Below are positions 21,917 to 31,769 of a DNA stretch of 64,000 nucleotides, in pieces. The DNA lies in NCBI GenBank assembly GCA_030407315.1, contig JALQPE010000609.1, positions 1 through 64,000 on the forward strand, written 5' to 3'. The DNA comes from Asparagopsis taxiformis (lineage: Eukaryota; Rhodophyta; Florideophyceae; Bonnemaisoniales; Bonnemaisoniaceae). How positions within the stretch are numbered: position 1 is the stretch's first letter; each line of letters begins with the position of its first letter. Below the pieces are notes generated by a model that ran no database searches, had not been told where the DNA came from, and saw only the letters and a list, made by a program, of their open reading frames with translations. The position numbers and the translations under genes are program-made.

Positions 21917-23045
21917 CCAGCTCTAGTTTCCGAGAACTAATTTGAAGCTGATATTTTTGGAAGAGTACACTCATTTCCATGCCGAGGTTTACGCTCTTGA
22001 TTAAATAAGTAATGCATGCACATCTGGTTGAGGCGGACCGCATGATTGGCTATCATGTAGGAGTTCTGCGAGAAGACTCTTTAACTTTGTAACGTATACA
22101 AATTATACTATGTAATGTTTATTTCGATATGAACGCAGTTGAGCTTTCTCTCAAGTGGAACGGAAACTTGCGTGTTACCATACAAGATATTTCATAACGG
22201 ATGACAGCAGTCATATCACTGACATTCAACGAGACGATAAAAAGTGTAAATAAAACTTTGCACTGTTCATGAGCTGTAATGTAACACCGCACATTGTTCA
22301 GCTTTGCTGTGCATTCGTTTAGGGAAACAAATTGGTCGTGATACAACCTGACAAACATAATATTTGAGACTGGGCCCATCAGGGCTTCCCTCCTCGATTT
22401 ACTGATGATTCGTTCACACAGTTCTACGCAAAATAAAGCAAGTGGTTGCCAGAGAGCGGGTGAGAGGGTACTGCGTCGTGCAATGACACATTTAACGGTG
22501 CACAAATTTACACTACAAATTAAACAGAGAGACATGTTGTTCCTGGAGAAATTTCACATGCGTGTAAGAATCAGTGTGCAAGTATCAGCGGGCATTCGAT
22601 GAGGAGATTATCAGAAAATCTCTTTTGGTATCTCTTACGAGGCTATCCACGCATGGAGATGATTTTAGTTCTCAGTATTCGGTCATATGTCATCGTGAAT
22701 TTACAGTCACCAGTGATGTTTACAAGTAAGATTGAGCTTTGAAATTCTATCAAGTATCACATCTTTCCCGCCTTAATCGGTCACATAGCCTTCAATCATA
22801 ATTTCTGTGCATGTGAGAGAGCGGAGATATCTTCACTTCCTGATATTGAGCAACATCTCTTGTCCAAGTATCTCAATAATTTCTTTACAACTACGCAATA
22901 TCCGGCCCAATCTTATCCTCGTGTTCCATGCAGTTACTCTTCCCCTCGTCAGCATTTTCTACTATACACTGCTGATTTTTCGTTCTGCAAAACATCTACA
23001 GTGAACTCTAGCCCTTCACATAATTGCGAGCAGTGCTTCCCATGC
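21917..23045. other. Divergent promoter region between DUF7869 and ParB-MTase copy 2
   Basis: No convincing gene. It should carry both promoters. A plus-strand frame is open without ATG from about 22860 into the methyltransferase, so the true start could lie upstream if there is a spliced leader. Confidence 0.4.
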
Positions 23046-26000
23046 ATGCTTCGGGCATTATCCCAAAAATCCTATTCTCGAATGAACTCCGCCAAAGAAC
23101 ACTTCTCGAGTCTGCTCCAGGGTGCAACTGTCCAGGCTTTGGACCCGATGGCATGCATTCCCTTCACTAGGATAAGAAATATTGTGGATGGATGTGTGGA
23201 TGTTCTTTGCAGAATCTTCGAAAGTGCAGGAGGAATAACTACCGGAGGATCGATGGCATACGTATTGAAGCTGGAAGGAGTTTATGCGTCATACCCCCTT
23301 GATTATTTCAGGGAGAAACTGGGTAGTGAAGAAGAAGCTGGAAAGGAAGTGAACAAGAGGAATGAATGGTACGGAGTCGTAGATGGAGAGCATCGCGCAA
23401 GTGCTTTACAGAGGCTTATTTGTAAGGATCCAGAGAAATGGACTGGATTTACATGGACAGTTCATGTTCTCAATACAACAGCTTCGATTGCCTCACTTCG
23501 AGCTTTCGCAAGAGCTTGTAACCAGAAGAATGTTGAAGATTTCGTAGTTGTTCCAACTCAGTACGATGTTCTTCGAAATCTCAAACAGGACTATATTACC
23601 TTGAGTGCAAAACTAAACAGGAGTGCGAGACCCATCGAGCTTGCTGTTTTTTATTCTGGGAGCAAAGAAGCTTGCACATCGACTACAAAACAATTGGCTG
23701 CTTGTGTCATTAGACTTCCTCAGAGTGTGATTGATACACTCGGTGAGATAATGAACGAAGAGAATGAAGAGGTGGCCACTCAGATTCAGGCAAAGATAAA
23801 TTCGAAACAGAAAAAATGTGCAGCTGTCGACTATAGACTGTATCGCAACTTGATAACTTCTTCTACTTTGAAAGGATCTACGCCATTTATGAATGCTGAA
23901 GGCAAAGATGGAGAAACTTCTCAGTTGAATGCCTTGTGGCGCATTAAGGAAATATCAAGATCATCAGGTTTCGGTCCAACTAAAGCATCTGTTTTGACGG
24001 AGCAGTTCCTAGCTGCTGCTGCTGCGTTACAGGAAGTGAAGAAGTTCGAAAGGATTATGGAAACATCTGTGTGGCCCAAGGAAATGGAGGTCATGAAAAG
24101 AAATGCTGAACGCACTCAACTGTTCGATGAAGAAATTTCCGCCAACTTCGGCAATGACCTGGAGCCGCTAGTCTCCTTTTTCAATGCTTTCAAAATAGCT
24201 TGCCCTGCAGTTGCAAGCCAGAAGCTGCACAAATTCAAGGGAACAAGCGAATCTAATGGTATGAATAGAATGTCTTCCTGCACTGAAACAGAGAGAACCT
24301 CCAGAATCCAAGATCCGTCTTGTGCTGATCAAGACCTCCTGACTAGAAAAGAAATGGAAAGCTTTGATGATATTCACTCGAGCTGTAAAGATCTCGAGGA
24401 ACCAATCTGTGAACGAAGAATCGGTTCAAAAGGGAGTCCAATAACTAACTTGCCTTCTTTCGAATCCCCCGAAGAAGGTGCTTCACTACATGAAAGTGGC
24501 AAAAGATGTGAGTCAGGACTCCAACAAGACAGTTTTGCACCAGAGGAACAAGATTCTGTATCTCTTGACGGAGATAAAAATTTGGACTTCATACTGGAAG
24601 AAGCTGGGATACACTGCTACGCGATGGAGTGGCAAAAGTTCGAAAAGAATTGTGCGCTGTACGAGAGAATGAAGGGGAATGTATCTACAATTCTAACTGA
24701 TCCTCCATACTCTTTGCAATCAGTTTCAGCTTCTGGTGCTGGCAGTAACTACGATGACTTTCTTGATGACAAAGAAATAAATGATTTTTCGCAATTCGCC
24801 AGGAGGGTTCTCGCTCCAGAGGGATCAGTAGTTATGTTTACAAGCTGGCAGACTTTTCCAAGATGGTCGGCGTCCTTCTCTAGCAATGGATTCCAGGTTT
24901 TGAACTACCCAATTGTCGTTGCAAAAGACACTAAGACGTTAAGAAGAAATGGAAGACTGAAGATGCCACAGAATGCAGTCGATTATGTTTTACTGGCATA
25001 TGCACCTGGAAAGGGTAGAACTTCATCTCGTTCAATTGACTTTGAATGCCCATACCAGTTGATTCAATGTTCACACAGTCGCAAGTTCAATATCATAGAC
25101 AATGTTCCTGTTCCATCGGCGAAGTTGCAGCAAGGCCGTTCAAGGAGAATAGTTAGGGTGGAGGAAAAGAATGTTGATCTAATTCAGGAACTGCTCACTT
25201 CATTTTGCCCACCAGGAGGGCTCGTATGTGATCCATTCGCAGGAACATTGACGACAGCGATAGCCTGTATACATACATCTCGGGAAGCTATCGTAATTGA
25301 GAAAGACCACATTTGCATGAACTTGGCGAAAGAACGACTCTCCAAAATTGCTTCAAATGTTTTAGCGAAGAGGAGCAGGCTAACAACTGTGCTTGAACAA
25401 GCACCAGAACTGGAACTACGCTCGAAATCGAATGTTGATGAAGAGAATCTGAAGGGTATTGAACCCTCGGACGCTATGCACAGCGATCAAACTCCAGCAA
25501 ATGATCCCGAAGGTGCTGCATCACCACATTCTCAAAATAGTCAGCAAGAGAGGGAGGTAAATGACCCTCACGAGGATATCAGAATTCCTGTTGAGTCACC
25601 TAACCAAGAATCTCCAGGCAGTCATGTAGACGTTGACTCGGCTAAGGCAACCAAGAGGAGCAATATTTCTCATGAGCACAGAAATAAGACCGTTCGACAA
25701 AGCAAGAGGCTGAAAAAAGACAATACTAAACAGGAGAATGCAAGGAACAAATCGGTGAAGCGAATTATGTCGACAAAGAATGTACAACAAAGTGGCCCGC
25801 CACAACCATGTACCAATCAAAATGAAAGCAGTTTTGCAGAACTCAGCAGCTCAAACTGTAGCAGAACAAACTGCATTCTCGGTAACCGATGTGATGTCCT
25901 ATCTCTGATGCCAGTCGGAGAGGTAGCAATGACAAGCCACAGGTGCGATTTCTGCAAGAAACATATTCATACACCATGTGAATATGGCAGACGTGTTCTT

Positions 26001-26063
26001 GGTCTCAGAGACCGATGTGAGCAGTGGGCCTGTTCCAAGGAATGTTTCGATCTGAGCTCATAG
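23046..26063 (+). CDS. ParB-domain/DNA amino-methyltransferase fusion, copy 2 (intact)
   Basis: The first ATG in the open frame is at 23046 (1005 codons); the ATG at 23082 is an alternative that aligns with copy 1. Order of parts: ParB/Srx-like domain with 'WYGVVDGEHRASAL' (residues about 108-121); a helical region to about 400 shared with copy 1; a low-complexity linker; a beta-class amino-methyltransferase with catalytic 'TDPPYSL' (Asp552), 'FARRVLAPEG' and SAM-binding 'CDPFAGTLTTAIA' (Asp729); a charged low-complexity stretch; and a C-terminal Cys/His cluster from Cys967 (CDFCKKHIHTPC) to Cys1000 (CSKEC). ParB-methylase fusions are known from phages and bacteria; finding one with nuclear-type appendages beside a transposase candidate is unusual. 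It probably methylates adenine N6 or cytosine N4 in DNA. Whether this serves the element or the host is open. Confidence 0.8.
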   Translation: MLRALSQKSYSRMNSAKEHFSSLLQGATVQALDPMACIPFTRIRNIVDGCVDVLCRIFESAGGITTGGSMAYVLKLEGVYASYPLDYFREKLGSEEEAGKEVNKRNEWYGVVDGEHRASALQRLICKDPEKWTGFTWTVHVLNTTASIASLRAFARACNQKNVEDFVVVPTQYDVLRNLKQDYITLSAKLNRSARPIELAVFYSGSKEACTSTTKQLAACVIRLPQSVIDTLGEIMNEENEEVATQIQAKINSKQKKCAAVDYRLYRNLITSSTLKGSTPFMNAEGKDGETSQLNALWRIKEISRSSGFGPTKASVLTEQFLAAAAALQEVKKFERIMETSVWPKEMEVMKRNAERTQLFDEEISANFGNDLEPLVSFFNAFKIACPAVASQKLHKFKGTSESNGMNRMSSCTETERTSRIQDPSCADQDLLTRKEMESFDDIHSSCKDLEEPICERRIGSKGSPITNLPSFESPEEGASLHESGKRCESGLQQDSFAPEEQDSVSLDGDKNLDFILEEAGIHCYAMEWQKFEKNCALYERMKGNVSTILTDPPYSLQSVSASGAGSNYDDFLDDKEINDFSQFARRVLAPEGSVVMFTSWQTFPRWSASFSSNGFQVLNYPIVVAKDTKTLRRNGRLKMPQNAVDYVLLAYAPGKGRTSSRSIDFECPYQLIQCSHSRKFNIIDNVPVPSAKLQQGRSRRIVRVEEKNVDLIQELLTSFCPPGGLVCDPFAGTLTTAIACIHTSREAIVIEKDHICMNLAKERLSKIASNVLAKRSRLTTVLEQAPELELRSKSNVDEENLKGIEPSDAMHSDQTPANDPEGAASPHSQNSQQEREVNDPHEDIRIPVESPNQESPGSHVDVDSAKATKRSNISHEHRNKTVRQSKRLKKDNTKQENARNKSVKRIMSTKNVQQSGPPQPCTNQNESSFAELSSSNCSRTNCILGNRCDVLSLMPVGEVAMTSHRCDFCKKHIHTPCEYGRRVLGLRDRCEQWACSKECFDLSS

Positions 26064-26343
26064 ATTGGAATTCTACATTCCGAAAAATTTCTCCTCCTCG
26101 TATCATAAGCTCTCAGTTTAGCTTTACATATTGACCCAAGTAGCTCTCATGTGTGATGTTCTCTGAGCCGTTCCAGAAGCGAAGGATTTCAGTTTCTATA
26201 TCAAAATAGATGTAGGAAGAGAAATAATCTCATCCTTTTATCGGACTAATCTTTGTAATAGCAGTGGAGCTGTTCGGATTGATAAATTGATCTCATCAGT
26301 CACGTAATCCCCCAGGGTTCTGTTACCTAACTTCGTCTCTTCA
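26064..26343. other. Right flank of second ParB-MTase locus; no gene seen
   Basis: 280 bp between the methyltransferase stop and the heparinase-like relic. The element edge should lie here, but no terminal repeat is obvious. Confidence 0.3.
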
Positions 26344-27619
26344 ATGACAGAGCCATGGCACTGCGGAAATCTAATCGGCCATGCGAATGGCGGCGGGAAT
26401 TTCTACAACGCTCATGCCGCTCTATTCCGATATTTGTATCCAAACGGAGAACTTCCGGGTATGTTCTGGCAACTTTGCTACGGAAACATTGTTCAAAACT
26501 CTCCTTATCGCGTCACATGGGCGCAATCCATACTTCAGTTAACGTTTCTAGGGGGCGAACACTCATCAGAAGCCGAGTCTCCGCAGAGTCTACCTGAAGC
26601 TCTTCGGCCTCATTTCAAACTTTCATACTATTCCACGAGAAGAGGATTTCTTGTCGCGCGATCAAGTTTGTCCGAGCTGACGACTTACATGCATTTCGAT
26701 GACAGACCAGATGCATTTCTTGTCGGACATGACAACGCTGATCGAGGCGTTTTTACGTTTTCTGCGCAGCTATATACATGGGCTGTTGAATTGCCATGGG
26801 CGCGAAATTTAGACTTGAGAAGACACAGGTTTTTAACCTAGATGGACTGGCTCAAGTTCTGAAAGCACGATCCGTCAAAATGATCAAGGTGCAAGATTTC
26901 GGAGATATTTTACTTGCTTCGGCAGATCTTCCGTATGCATACAATGTGCAATGGTCTTCGGGAAGTCATCAATCGGCCACTCGGATAAGCAACACAGTGC
27001 ATTGGCAAATGGAAGTGCAACGGAAGAGTCAGTATAATTTGTTGTGTATCGAGTGTATCGCACGCAAGCTCTTGAGCACATTGTGCGATCCATGGCCCTT
27101 GTTCGATCCAATGACGTCGGTTATGGGTTCATTGTGGACAGTGTCGACGCTGGTGAAGGTTCGCACACGTTTGAATCGTACTTTATACTTAACGAAGACT
27201 TAAATGTTGAGGATGGAATTTGCAGTGGGAATCAATGCTTGATAACGTTGAATGTAGAGGAATCTGGACGGATTGATGTGAATGTTTTAACGATTGGTGA
27301 AGATGTTTCATATCGACTGGAAACGTTTGGTGATAGTGACGAACATTCAGGAATTTTCATCAAGAGTACCCGAGAACAATCAGAGGAAATTTGGATAGTC
27401 TTTTATCCAGATGTATCTACATCCGGTGACTTTGACTTGCAACGTCTCGACGACGGTAGTGTGAAAATTTCAACAGCAGATGGTAAACAAATTCTGCACC
27501 TCGACCCAGAGAATCATTCTGTAACACATGGTAGAATGCCAACACCGGCTCCATCAACAACAACGACTACAATGCATCCATCATCATCTTCGACGACAAC
27601 TTTGCCGGTTATGAATTAA
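26344..27619 (+). pseudogene. Heparinase II/III-like polysaccharide lyase relic
   Basis: The plus strand encodes 'HANGGGNFYNAHAALFRYLY' and, about 110 residues on, 'MHFDDRPDAFLVGHDNADRG' followed by 'FTFSAQLYTWAVELPW' and, in the next frame, 'NLDGLAQ'. The H-x-D...GHD-x-AD-x-G pattern is that of the C-terminal beta-sandwich region of heparinase II/III-type lyases. The frame breaks near 26840 and again near 26990-27050, and the last part (27044-27619) ends in a Thr/Ser/Pro-rich tail. N-terminal catalytic (alpha/alpha barrel) sequence is missing upstream, where the second ParB-MTase locus lies. The substrate cannot be told. The family assignment is tentative. Confidence 0.4.
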
Positions 27620-27699
27620 TAAGCTTTTCCAACGCAAACTTCAACGTTAAAATCCCGACACCAACGACCCCGCCATTAGAACCGCTCCGACTCGAATTT

Positions 27700-28600
27700 G
27701 ACAGACGACAACAAATTTGTCTCGGACGATCCACGACGGATCGTGCACAGTTTATGCACGGGACATCGTACGCACGCCGAGTCCCCTTCAATTTCACGCC
27801 ATCCACGCGATAGGCGTCGTAACGGAGCGACTTGTTCAATAGTTGTTTCGACGATACACGAGCGGCGATGCAGATGGCACCACAGACACGACAGATGTAG
27901 TCACAGCGCTTGCATCGCCTTCTTCATTGCCAGTTGCTACGTCGCCCATGGAATCTATGCAGATAACTTCAACGATTTCGATCGCGGTTGGAGATGAACG
28001 GAAGGGTGTGCAATGGGGGAGATTTCTGCATGAAACGGACGCACCGTTTCAGATTTTGTTTGTTGTGCGTGGAAAATCGGACACCATGCGTGGATTACGG
28101 GATTTATTCTCAGTATGTTCCAGAGAAACAACGGTTCGTACAGAGTTCAAATTATTCGATTGTCGCGAAGGGTACACAGAGAGACGATGTGAACAAATTG
28201 AATCAAAACAGGACCAAAACCCGTGTCGAGCGTATGCGCAAATGAAAAGGCAGCAAGAATATTATCTAGATGTTTACATGTTTGGTCTGCCAATCGCCGC
28301 CAACGATGCACAATTTGGGCCGAGATTTGCGCACCTCCTTGCGAAAGACTTTGCGAAACTCAGCGCGAATTGGTTGCTAGAAGAAACGAATCGCCGCTAC
28401 CGAGCTCACCAGTCATATTGGTGGTATGTTCGGCCAGAAAGCGTGCGACGCGCATCCATGGGACGACAATTCTAAAGAGCGGCCCGATTCGCCGACGCCG
28501 CTTCTCAAACGGACGTACACGCATACGAAACGATTGTTCATCTGCTTTTTTGCGTGGTTATGCATAAAATTCTTGAACGGCTTCGTGGGTTGCAGGAGAC
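27700..28600 (+). pseudogene. Unrecognised coding relic, possibly continuation of the upstream lyase-like gene
   Basis: A plus-strand frame open at 27843-28475 (about 210 codons) has natural-looking protein composition: 'QWGRFLHETDAPFQILFVVR' and 'EYYLDVYMFGLPIAANDAQF'. Adjoining frames extend it upstream to about 27700 and downstream to about 28600, where a hydrophobic stretch (TIVHLLFCVVMHKIL) could be a membrane anchor. I do not recognise the family. Same strand and spacing suggest it belonged to the gene at 26344-27619. Confidence 0.3.
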
Positions 28601-28634
28601 GCACCAGAATTATCGTGTACAGCATGTGCGAATT

Positions 28635-28911
28635 TTAGGACTTCCGTTGCAGTTGCTGTAGCTCCTTCGGAGCGCGTTGAATGAGATAGCCTTTCGCAAC
28701 CATGAGCATGTCGTCGATATTGGTGAATAAGGAGGTGCTGAACGTTACAGTTTCGACGTCCATGAGCATTACTCGTAGGTCGCTGCGTGCACACGATGAT
28801 TTACGTTGCGGGGAATTGATAATTACTTTCTCAGATAGCGCTGCATTCGCACGAATCAGAAACACAAATATGGTAGATGGTTCTTCCAGCACACTGTGTA
28901 CACCTCATACA
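28635..28911 (-). pseudogene. Unrecognised coding fragment, possible 3' part of the gene at 29170-30844
   Basis: A minus-strand frame of about 90 codons contains 'IFVFLIRANAALSEKVI' and 'LMDVETVTFSTSLFTNIDDM'. Composition and codon pattern look coding. It lies on the far side of the dispersed repeat from the minus-strand gene at 29170-30844, so the repeat may have split one gene. No family recognised; the opposite strand is also open for part of it. Confidence 0.25.
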
Positions 28912-28986
28912 CTATGAGCAGTACCTTGGAACGACAATCGTCAAAATTGATCTGGAAAATAGAAAATAGACGGCAGATTCATACAT

Positions 28987-29159
28987 GCGTTTCGGCAATA
29001 CTAACAATGCACCAATCGATGTACGATCGTACTGTGCCTTCGACCACGTTTCAAACATGGCCAGTGCATGTCACTATTGACAACTGCGCCACAGATTGAC
29101 AACTTAGGTAATTCTGTACTAATTTTTTTATTCTTTTCTGCTAGTTTACTGTGTTGTAT
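28987..29159 (+). repeat. Dispersed repeat, copy 2 of an inverted pair
   Basis: Matches the reverse complement of 16763-16932 with the same ordered blocks and about the same length. It ends some 10 bp from the stop codon of the minus-strand gene at 29170. Confidence 0.75.
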
Positions 29160-29169
29160 GGGGCAAGAC

Positions 29170-30844
29170 TCACTTTACGAGGGATATTACAAGCTGTTCA
29201 TCTTCGTAGAGAGGTTGCAAATCTTCTGTGGCGTTGCAGGAAGGATTGGGGTCCTCAGACGCCGGAGAGTGAAGGTCAGATTCATCAAATTTGATGGTCT
29301 CATATTCATGGGCAGATACGTTCCTCTTCTTCCGAATCAAACTGGAGAGTAGCTCGCCACCCGGGATGTAGTCGCGAAGGTCGAGGCAGCCGTGATGTCC
29401 AACACATGGGAAGCCATCTTCTGCATAATCTTTTGCATTGAGCATTGCGCAGAAGAGGGACTTCAAACATAGAGCACTTTTGTAAGCGGCGAGAATACTT
29501 TCCGTGCTGTAACAGAGAATGTGACGTTGATTGCACTGAGTGAGACTGCTGAGAAGAATCATGGCGGTAGTGAGGAAGGAAAATTTTATCACCGCTTTTC
29601 TCTGCTTTGAGGTACTGGGGAATGAGGAGACAGCATCTGTGTCTGTGACGGAAACAGTATAGGTGAGCTGTACCATGAGCCCCTCACAGCCGAGTGTGAA
29701 AGCGTTGAAGATTTTTTTCGTTTTCTTCATAAACTTTGTGTGCTTCGGCACTGTTTCCGTACGCTCTCGTTGTGGTCGGAATGGAATCTGGAGGACGAAT
29801 GGGGTGCTCATTGCTTCCAGTCATGAACGAGCCATGATTTCTGCTCGCAGGATTTTCGAGGAGAGCGGCGCCGAAGTCTTGGTGGAGAAGAAAGAAGGAC
29901 GATTTGAGGAGCTCCAGTTTCACAGTCTTTCTGGAGTTGTTGAAGAACTTTGTGAGTGCACGCAGCGCGGAAGTAGCGATTAGAACTGGTGCAGTGTCGG
30001 CGGGAGCGAGACCGTAATTTCTGAAAGTGGGGGACGAGAGTGAGGGAGCTTGAATAGATTCCATGTCGGAGTCGGTAGATAGTCTTTTCCGCTTTGAAGG
30101 GGGCATGAAGAGGTTGTCTTCGTCGGTAGGCATCGCGAGAGCAAATGCTTCGCGAAGAGCTTGAATTGGGAGGCGCACCCAGGCGGGCTTGTTCAGAGGC
30201 ACAACAGTCGCGTTTCGAAGTGGATAGCTGCGGAGTTCTGTCGACATTTTAAGGTCATCTTCTTCTCCAGGGTCTGCTAGTCCTGCCTTGCGCATGGTAG
30301 AATCCTTCCACCTAACGATATGGTCATTGGCCATCGACAAGAAAGCAGAGCCGACGATGGAACGCTGAAGGTAGACGTGTTTCTTCCCGACAGGGCTGGT
30401 GATGAGGGACCGCTTGGACTGTGTGGTGTCTGAAGGGGCGGAAGAGAATTGGGAGAAGGACAACGCGGCGAGGAGCAGAGCTGGACATGAATTGGAAGGT
30501 TGAGAAGGGTTTGCAGAGGAGTTTTCGAACGGAGTGCCAGTCCTCGCCAATTCCTTTATGGTACAGTGAGCTACAAAGCGGGAGACGGTGGCTTTCTTGG
30601 TGAAAATGCTGTTCACGACCTGGCTAGCAATGTGCATGTCGGGACCGCGGTCCCGGCATGAAACGCCACGCGTGTTGGTACCCTCTAGAATGGAAGCGAG
30701 ATAGCGCAAAGCGGCCAATTCATCATGGATAGGAGCGAGAAACCGTTGAAGAAGTGCGGAGTATGTCTCTTCTATTTCGCAGAGCAGGTCGTTGTTTTCG
30801 ATGGGAGGAGGCATGACGGAATTGTATGGTGTGGAGAGGGGCAA
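29170..30844 (-). pseudogene. Unrecognised protein, one frameshift in an A7 run
   Basis: The ATG at 30844 starts a 386-codon frame, helical with a Ser/Pro-rich middle and the basic cluster 'PPSKRKRLSTDSDMESI' that could be a nuclear signal. It ends soon after an A7 homopolymer near 29710. The next frame, open from 29811 down to 29170, overlaps it and continues with conserved-looking sequence ('IFNAFTLGCEGLMVQLTYTV', then 'PASEDPNPSCNATEDLQPLY'). One indel therefore splits a protein of about 550 residues. I do not recognise the family. The stop at 29170 is close to a dispersed repeat, so the natural C-terminus may be lost. Confidence 0.4.
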
Positions 30845-30948
30845 AGAGCATAGGCGTCGCTTCCAAAGCGGGTGAGGCTGGAGGACTAGTAGACATGTTG
30901 TGGGTGACTATGGATGGACGTTACAGACCGAAGACTAGTTTGGCAATA

Positions 30949-31310
30949 CTCAATCCGGCGTTGCTTGATTTCCAGATTGAGTTTACTCGACCAATTCCGG
31001 TATGACAAATTTTTGACCCCCGTACATTTCACTCTAGTCTACGAATATTATGGTAATTAAAATTTAATTGAAGTAATTGCAATTAAATTTTTTGGAGCAC
31101 ATTAGATTCTCGAGACCGACTCGCTGGGCGAATAATTACTTTCTGTAATTAGTAGTTGAAATTGACACTCAATTTCAATTCCTTCAATTACAATGTAATT
31201 ACTACCATATTCAGAAAACTAGAGCAAATTCCATGGGGGGTCAAAAAATTTGTCATACCGGAATTGGTCGAGCAAAACTCAATCCGGCCTAGTTTGTTTC
31301 CCGGATTGAG
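30949..31310. mobile_element. Fold-back/MITE-like element with about 75-bp terminal inverted repeats
   Basis: The left arm (30949-31021) starts CTCAATCCGG and contains CGACCAATTCCGGTATGACA. The right arm (31235-31310) is its inverted counterpart, ending CCGGATTGAG. The AT-rich inside (around 31045-31210) also pairs imperfectly, so the whole unit could fold into one long hairpin. A partial extra copy of the arm follows to about 31345. No reading frame inside. No target duplication is visible at these edges. Confidence 0.7.
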
Positions 31311-31450
31311 GTTTGCTCGACTAAGTTGAGTATGAAAAAAAGGTGTCAGGAGATTCCGAACGGGGTATTTCCCCTCTCTTCGTCTTCCTGGACAAGCGTG
31401 TCTCTGAAGTAAACCAGTATCCAATATGGTATCTTGGTTTTCTAGTGAAG

Positions 31451-31492
31451 TGGGTCAACGATTGCGCACCATGGTGCACTATCGTTGACCCA
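31451..31492. repeat. 42-bp near-perfect palindrome centred on CCATGG
   Basis: Arms of 20 nt, beginning TGGGTCAACGAT and ending ATCGTTGACCCA, differ at two positions around the centre CACCATGGTG. Confidence 0.85.
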
Positions 31493-31627
31493 TTTCTCAA
31501 TCATCTTCGCACATCCTCCCACCCGTGCTTCTTCTCCCTATACAATCACTACTCGTGGGTGACGATGAAGCTCTCCAGTTCTACAGCTGTTTACGAATGT
31601 GCAAGCAAAACTACTAGTAGTGAGCAG

Positions 31628-31651
31628 CTTCTCATCCATATGGATGAGAAG
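31628..31651. repeat. 24-bp perfect palindrome centred on CATATG
   Basis: CTTCTCATCCAT and its inverse meet without a spacer. Outer flanks GCAAAACTA (31605) and TAGTTTTGC (31652) extend the stem around an unpaired bulge on the left side. Confidence 0.85.
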
Positions 31652-31719
31652 TAGTTTTGCCTGAGAATATTCTTGGGTATCTCGCCAAAGGCGTCCGGTG
31701 GACCTCTTCCGACCAATTG

Positions 31720-31763
31720 GTACTGGAGGTACCGGATGTTTAAACATCCGGTACCTCCAGTAC
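31720..31763. repeat. 44-bp perfect palindrome
   Basis: Two 22-nt arms (GTACTGGAGGTACCGGATG followed by TTT, and its exact inverse) meet at TTTAAA with no spacer and no mismatch. Confidence 0.95.
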
Positions 31764-31769
31764 TTCTGC

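Noticed and set aside
8072..22202. TAACGGAT octamer at 8072, 11244 and 22195 as a shared regulatory site
   Set aside because: An octamer is expected about twice on both strands of 64 kb by chance; three sites in intergenic DNA are not enough.
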